Source: CAWUKT01 sp963923035 (GTDB taxonomy: Bacteria; Bacteroidota; Bacteroidia; J057; JADKCL01). From it: DNA of 64,000 nt. Below are positions 61,802-64,000 of this stretch, piece by piece. Location of the stretch: NCBI GenBank assembly GCA_963923035.1, contig CAWUKT010000017.1:1-64000 (forward strand), in the 5' to 3' direction. Both the position numbers and the translations under genes were made by a program. Below the pieces are notes generated by a model, which saw only the letters and a program-made list of their open reading frames with translations, had not been told where the DNA came from and did not search any database. Within the stretch, counting starts at the first letter, position 1; every line of letters starts with the position of its first letter.

Positions 61802-64000
61802 TGAGAACCACTCGATCCAACGGTTCACATTTGATGTTGATATAACAGATCGGGACAAAGCCTATTCCATCCAGAATGAACTGAGCCGCATTTTCAATGG
61901 GCGGCTCATCAAGGTCATTGACAGCGTCTGCGATGAAATGCAGGTGCAGGACCACCTCTTACGGATTCGCGAGATGGAATTGGACATTGGCCTCATCGTG
62001 GAATACGACCTGGAAGATGACCTGGTCTACAAATTTGAGCGGGCCTTCCGCGAGGCCCTCCAAAAGCTCAAGCTCGACGCGTCCTACAAATCAAATTCGT
62101 ACGACCGAAACTCCGAACTCGTCGCGCTGATTCCAGCGCGCCAGGAAATGGTCGCGTACTTTCTCCAGTACGGACGCCTTCCCTCCGCCGCCTCTACATT
62201 TCCCGACTCCATCGACAAAATCTTCGAGGACCTCATCCAACAGGACCCCGAAGCCATTCGGGAAACCATCCTCGAACTCGCCCCCCGCGCGCCCTATATC
62301 CTGCGTCGGATCGCCGAACGCTTCGACACCAATATCCAGGACTCCATTTTTCGCCTCCTTTCCCCGGACTATTTTGAATCCATTTCCCGGTCGATCTACA
62401 CCTACGCCCGCGAAATCGCCCAACAGTCCATTCTGCCCCTTTCCCGGGCCCAGGCTCTCCTGGCCGAGGCTTCCCTGCGCTTCCTGATCCAAAATTACTA
62501 CGTCCCCTTTTCCTATTCCCAGTACCTGCAAGCCGTTCGGAGACAAGCTGAGCAGCGCACGGATACCACATTGGAAGAGGTCTTTCCCCCCGAATCCAGC
62601 GAGGACTTCCTGGAGGCTTCTACGGAACTCAACCAGCGTTTTGCCAATGAGTTGAACGTGATTCGGGAGATCATGCGAGGCAATCCTTCACCGGAAGCCC
62701 GTTCCCAGATATTGATGGCCTGGGATACCCTGGTCCGGCAGCATGTCGTGGGACTCCGGGCCGAGATCCGCCGCAATCTTGAGACGCCCACTCCCTTGTT
62801 TCGCTTGATCGAGGCCCTGCCCTCTGAGCGGATTTATGCCTTCCTCGCCGAAGTCATCCCCAATCGGTACCGCGAGTTGGTGCGACTCATTGTCCGGGTC
62901 ATCAGTGTCCACAGCCGCTATGTCCAGGGATTTGAAGCCGACCGTGCCCTGCGTGTATTGCTCTATGGCCACCTCGTGCGCTATGCCCTCGAAGCCGATA
63001 ACCAACGCCTGAACGTGACGTCCTTCGCGGCCTATTTGAAGCGTTCGCTTCAAAATGTGCGGAGCCTGCCCGATCAGTTTTTGGAAGATTGGGAGGAGAC
63101 CGTGACCGGCCAACCTTCTGCCCGCCGCCGGCGGGAGCGGGAGGAAGAACAGCGGAGACGGGAAGAAGAAGCGGCTGAAGAAGAGCGGAGAGAGGAAATC
63201 GAGCGGCAACAGGCAGAAGAGGAGGAAGCGGAAGCAGTGCGAAGGGAAGAAGAGGAGGAACAGGCACGCGAGGAAGCCGAAGAAATTACAGCTGAGGAGG
63301 AAGCGAGGAGGGAAGCGGAAGAAGCGGAAAGAGAGAAAGCAGAACAGGAAGCCGAGGAAGCAAAATCTGAGGAGGACCAGGCAGAAGAAACTTCCGATGA
63401 AAAGGTCAAAGAAGAGGGTGAAAAAACGGAAGAAGAACAAGCGCTTGAAGAGGAAGGAACTGAGGAGAAAGAGGAGGTAGAAGGGAAGGAGAAAAGCTCG
63501 GAGGAAGAGGAGGCCGAAGAAAAAGCCCGGGAAGCAGAAGAGAAACAGGCGGAAGAAGAGCAAAAGAAAGCCGAGGAAGAACAAAAACAGGCCGAAGAAG
63601 AACAGCAAGCGAAGGAAGAGCAGGAAAAACGCGAAGCGGAAGAGCGAGCCGAGGAAGAACAGAAAGCAGAGTTGGAGCGTGAGGAAGAGGAAGCGCGCGC
63701 CAAGGCCGAAGAGGAAGAAGATACCTGGGAGCCCGTCGAGGACGAGGGCGACCCCGAAGTGCCGGACGAGCCTGAACTCGAAGCAGAGGAAGAGCAGCTT
63801 CAGGAAGAATTTGAAGACCTGGAGCCTGAAGATTTGCTCGATCCTGAGCAGGCCCAAATCGACTTGATCCTATATGTCCTGAAGGAAGGATCGGTCCCTT
63901 GGTGGGCCAAGAATCTGCGTACCCCATCTCCCGCCGAGGCACTTCAGGAACTCATTGACCGGAAAAGCAGCCAACTGGTTCCGGTCATCCAGCAACTCGT
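61791..64000 (+). CDS. Contractile injection system tape-measure protein, partial
   Basis: 736 residues are visible; the gene runs off the right edge. The ATG at 61791 overlaps the preceding gene by 11 nt. N-terminal IQRFTFDVDITDRDKAYSIQNELSRIFNG and the ILYVLKEGSVPWWAKNLRTPSPAEALQELI block at about 686-720 are those of the CIS tape-measure family. From about 445 to 643 the sequence is almost purely Glu, Lys, Arg, Ala and Gln, and should form one long charged helix. Tape-measure length sets tube length, so this insert could affect particle size. Confidence 0.88.
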   Translation, partial: MANNENHSIQRFTFDVDITDRDKAYSIQNELSRIFNGRLIKVIDSVCDEMQVQDHLLRIREMELDIGLIVEYDLEDDLVYKFERAFREALQKLKLDASYKSNSYDRNSELVALIPARQEMVAYFLQYGRLPSAASTFPDSIDKIFEDLIQQDPEAIRETILELAPRAPYILRRIAERFDTNIQDSIFRLLSPDYFESISRSIYTYAREIAQQSILPLSRAQALLAEASLRFLIQNYYVPFSYSQYLQAVRRQAEQRTDTTLEEVFPPESSEDFLEASTELNQRFANELNVIREIMRGNPSPEARSQILMAWDTLVRQHVVGLRAEIRRNLETPTPLFRLIEALPSERIYAFLAEVIPNRYRELVRLIVRVISVHSRYVQGFEADRALRVLLYGHLVRYALEADNQRLNVTSFAAYLKRSLQNVRSLPDQFLEDWEETVTGQPSARRRREREEEQRRREEEAAEEERREEIERQQAEEEEAEAVRREEEEEQAREEAEEITAEEEARREAEEAEREKAEQEAEEAKSEEDQAEETSDEKVKEEGEKTEEEQALEEEGTEEKEEVEGKEKSSEEEEAEEKAREAEEKQAEEEQKKAEEEQKQAEEEQQAKEEQEKREAEERAEEEQKAELEREEEEARAKAEEEEDTWEPVEDEGDPEVPDEPELEAEEEQLQEEFEDLEPEDLLDPEQAQIDLILYVLKEGSVPWWAKNLRTPSPAEALQELIDRKSSQLVPVIQQL

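Noticed and set aside
59051..61858. Long minus-strand open frame of 935 codons opposite the gp7-like gene
   Set aside because: It is the antisense of a well-supported baseplate gene and is open because of codon bias; no family motif is seen in it.
63120..63720. Apparent GAGGAA/GAAGAA microsatellite
   Set aside because: Codons vary within the tract and the frame is kept, so it is coding low-complexity sequence, not a simple tandem repeat.
62688..63857. Minus-strand open frame rich in Phe and Leu that could pass for a membrane protein
   Set aside because: It is the complement of GAA/GAG/AAG codons in the Glu/Lys-rich tape-measure segment.
1..64000. CRISPR array, tRNA, rRNA, integrase or insertion sequence
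   Set aside because: None was recognised on reading both strands; the direct repeats at 240 and 683 have only two copies and no CRISPR-like spacing.

Overview
The window looks like chromosomal DNA of a Bacteroidota bacterium, most likely of the class Saprospiria (Lewinella/Haliscomenobacter-like). The evidence is the two secreted proteins with type IX secretion (T9SS) sorting tails (14679-15824, 22935-23960), the Bacteroidota-type promoter of rpsT (TTTG-N19-TATATTTG), weak Shine-Dalgarno signals, and several conserved hypothetical families typical of that class. Most of the DNA is moderately GC-rich; the stretch 2510-4670 is visibly AT-rich and looks acquired. No tRNA, rRNA, CRISPR array, integrase or insertion sequence was seen.

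Layout. 1-985 is non-coding, with two copies of a 112-bp repeat and three small hairpins sharing one loop. 986-2444 is yicC-nadD. 2441-4672 (minus) holds three ORFs in one reading frame separated by two TAA codons; the last carries the catalytic signature of peptidylarginine-deiminase-like enzymes. 4800-29605 is mainly housekeeping and envelope genes: rpsT, an HNH nuclease, an NlpC/P60 hydrolase, a minus-strand operon (lipoprotein, DUF2007, recG, low-molecular-weight phosphatase, fructosamine kinase, lipoprotein), an SPFH protein, a BioF-like enzyme, DinB, CPBP and M48 proteases, thiolase, and an alpha/beta hydrolase broken by a frameshift.

29720-37475 is a regulatory unit. A minus-strand cluster (isochorismatase-like hydrolase, amidohydrolase, YceI, DoxX, YdcZ-type transporter, alginate-export-type porin) is preceded by a good sigma-54 promoter and a palindrome, and faces a divergent PAS-AAA+-Fis sigma-54 activator.

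37653-64000 is the most interesting part. From 46054 to beyond the right edge runs a contractile injection system (eCIS) locus: DUF4255 protein, an unknown 431-residue protein, sheath, two tube proteins, DUF5908, LysM protein, VgrG-like spike, gp25, baseplate J (gp6-like), a fibre-like protein, a gp7-like baseplate protein, and a tape-measure protein with an approximately 200-residue Glu/Lys/Arg-rich segment (incomplete here). Just upstream are a small two-helix membrane protein, a lipoprotein with a catalytically degenerate GH18 fold and C-terminal membrane helices, two paralogous secreted proteins (one with a frameshifted signal peptide), and, 6 kb before the locus, an 800-residue protein that looks like an eCIS cargo: a cargo-like N-terminal tract, a zinc-deaminase-like domain, and a CFI-box-like C-terminal domain.
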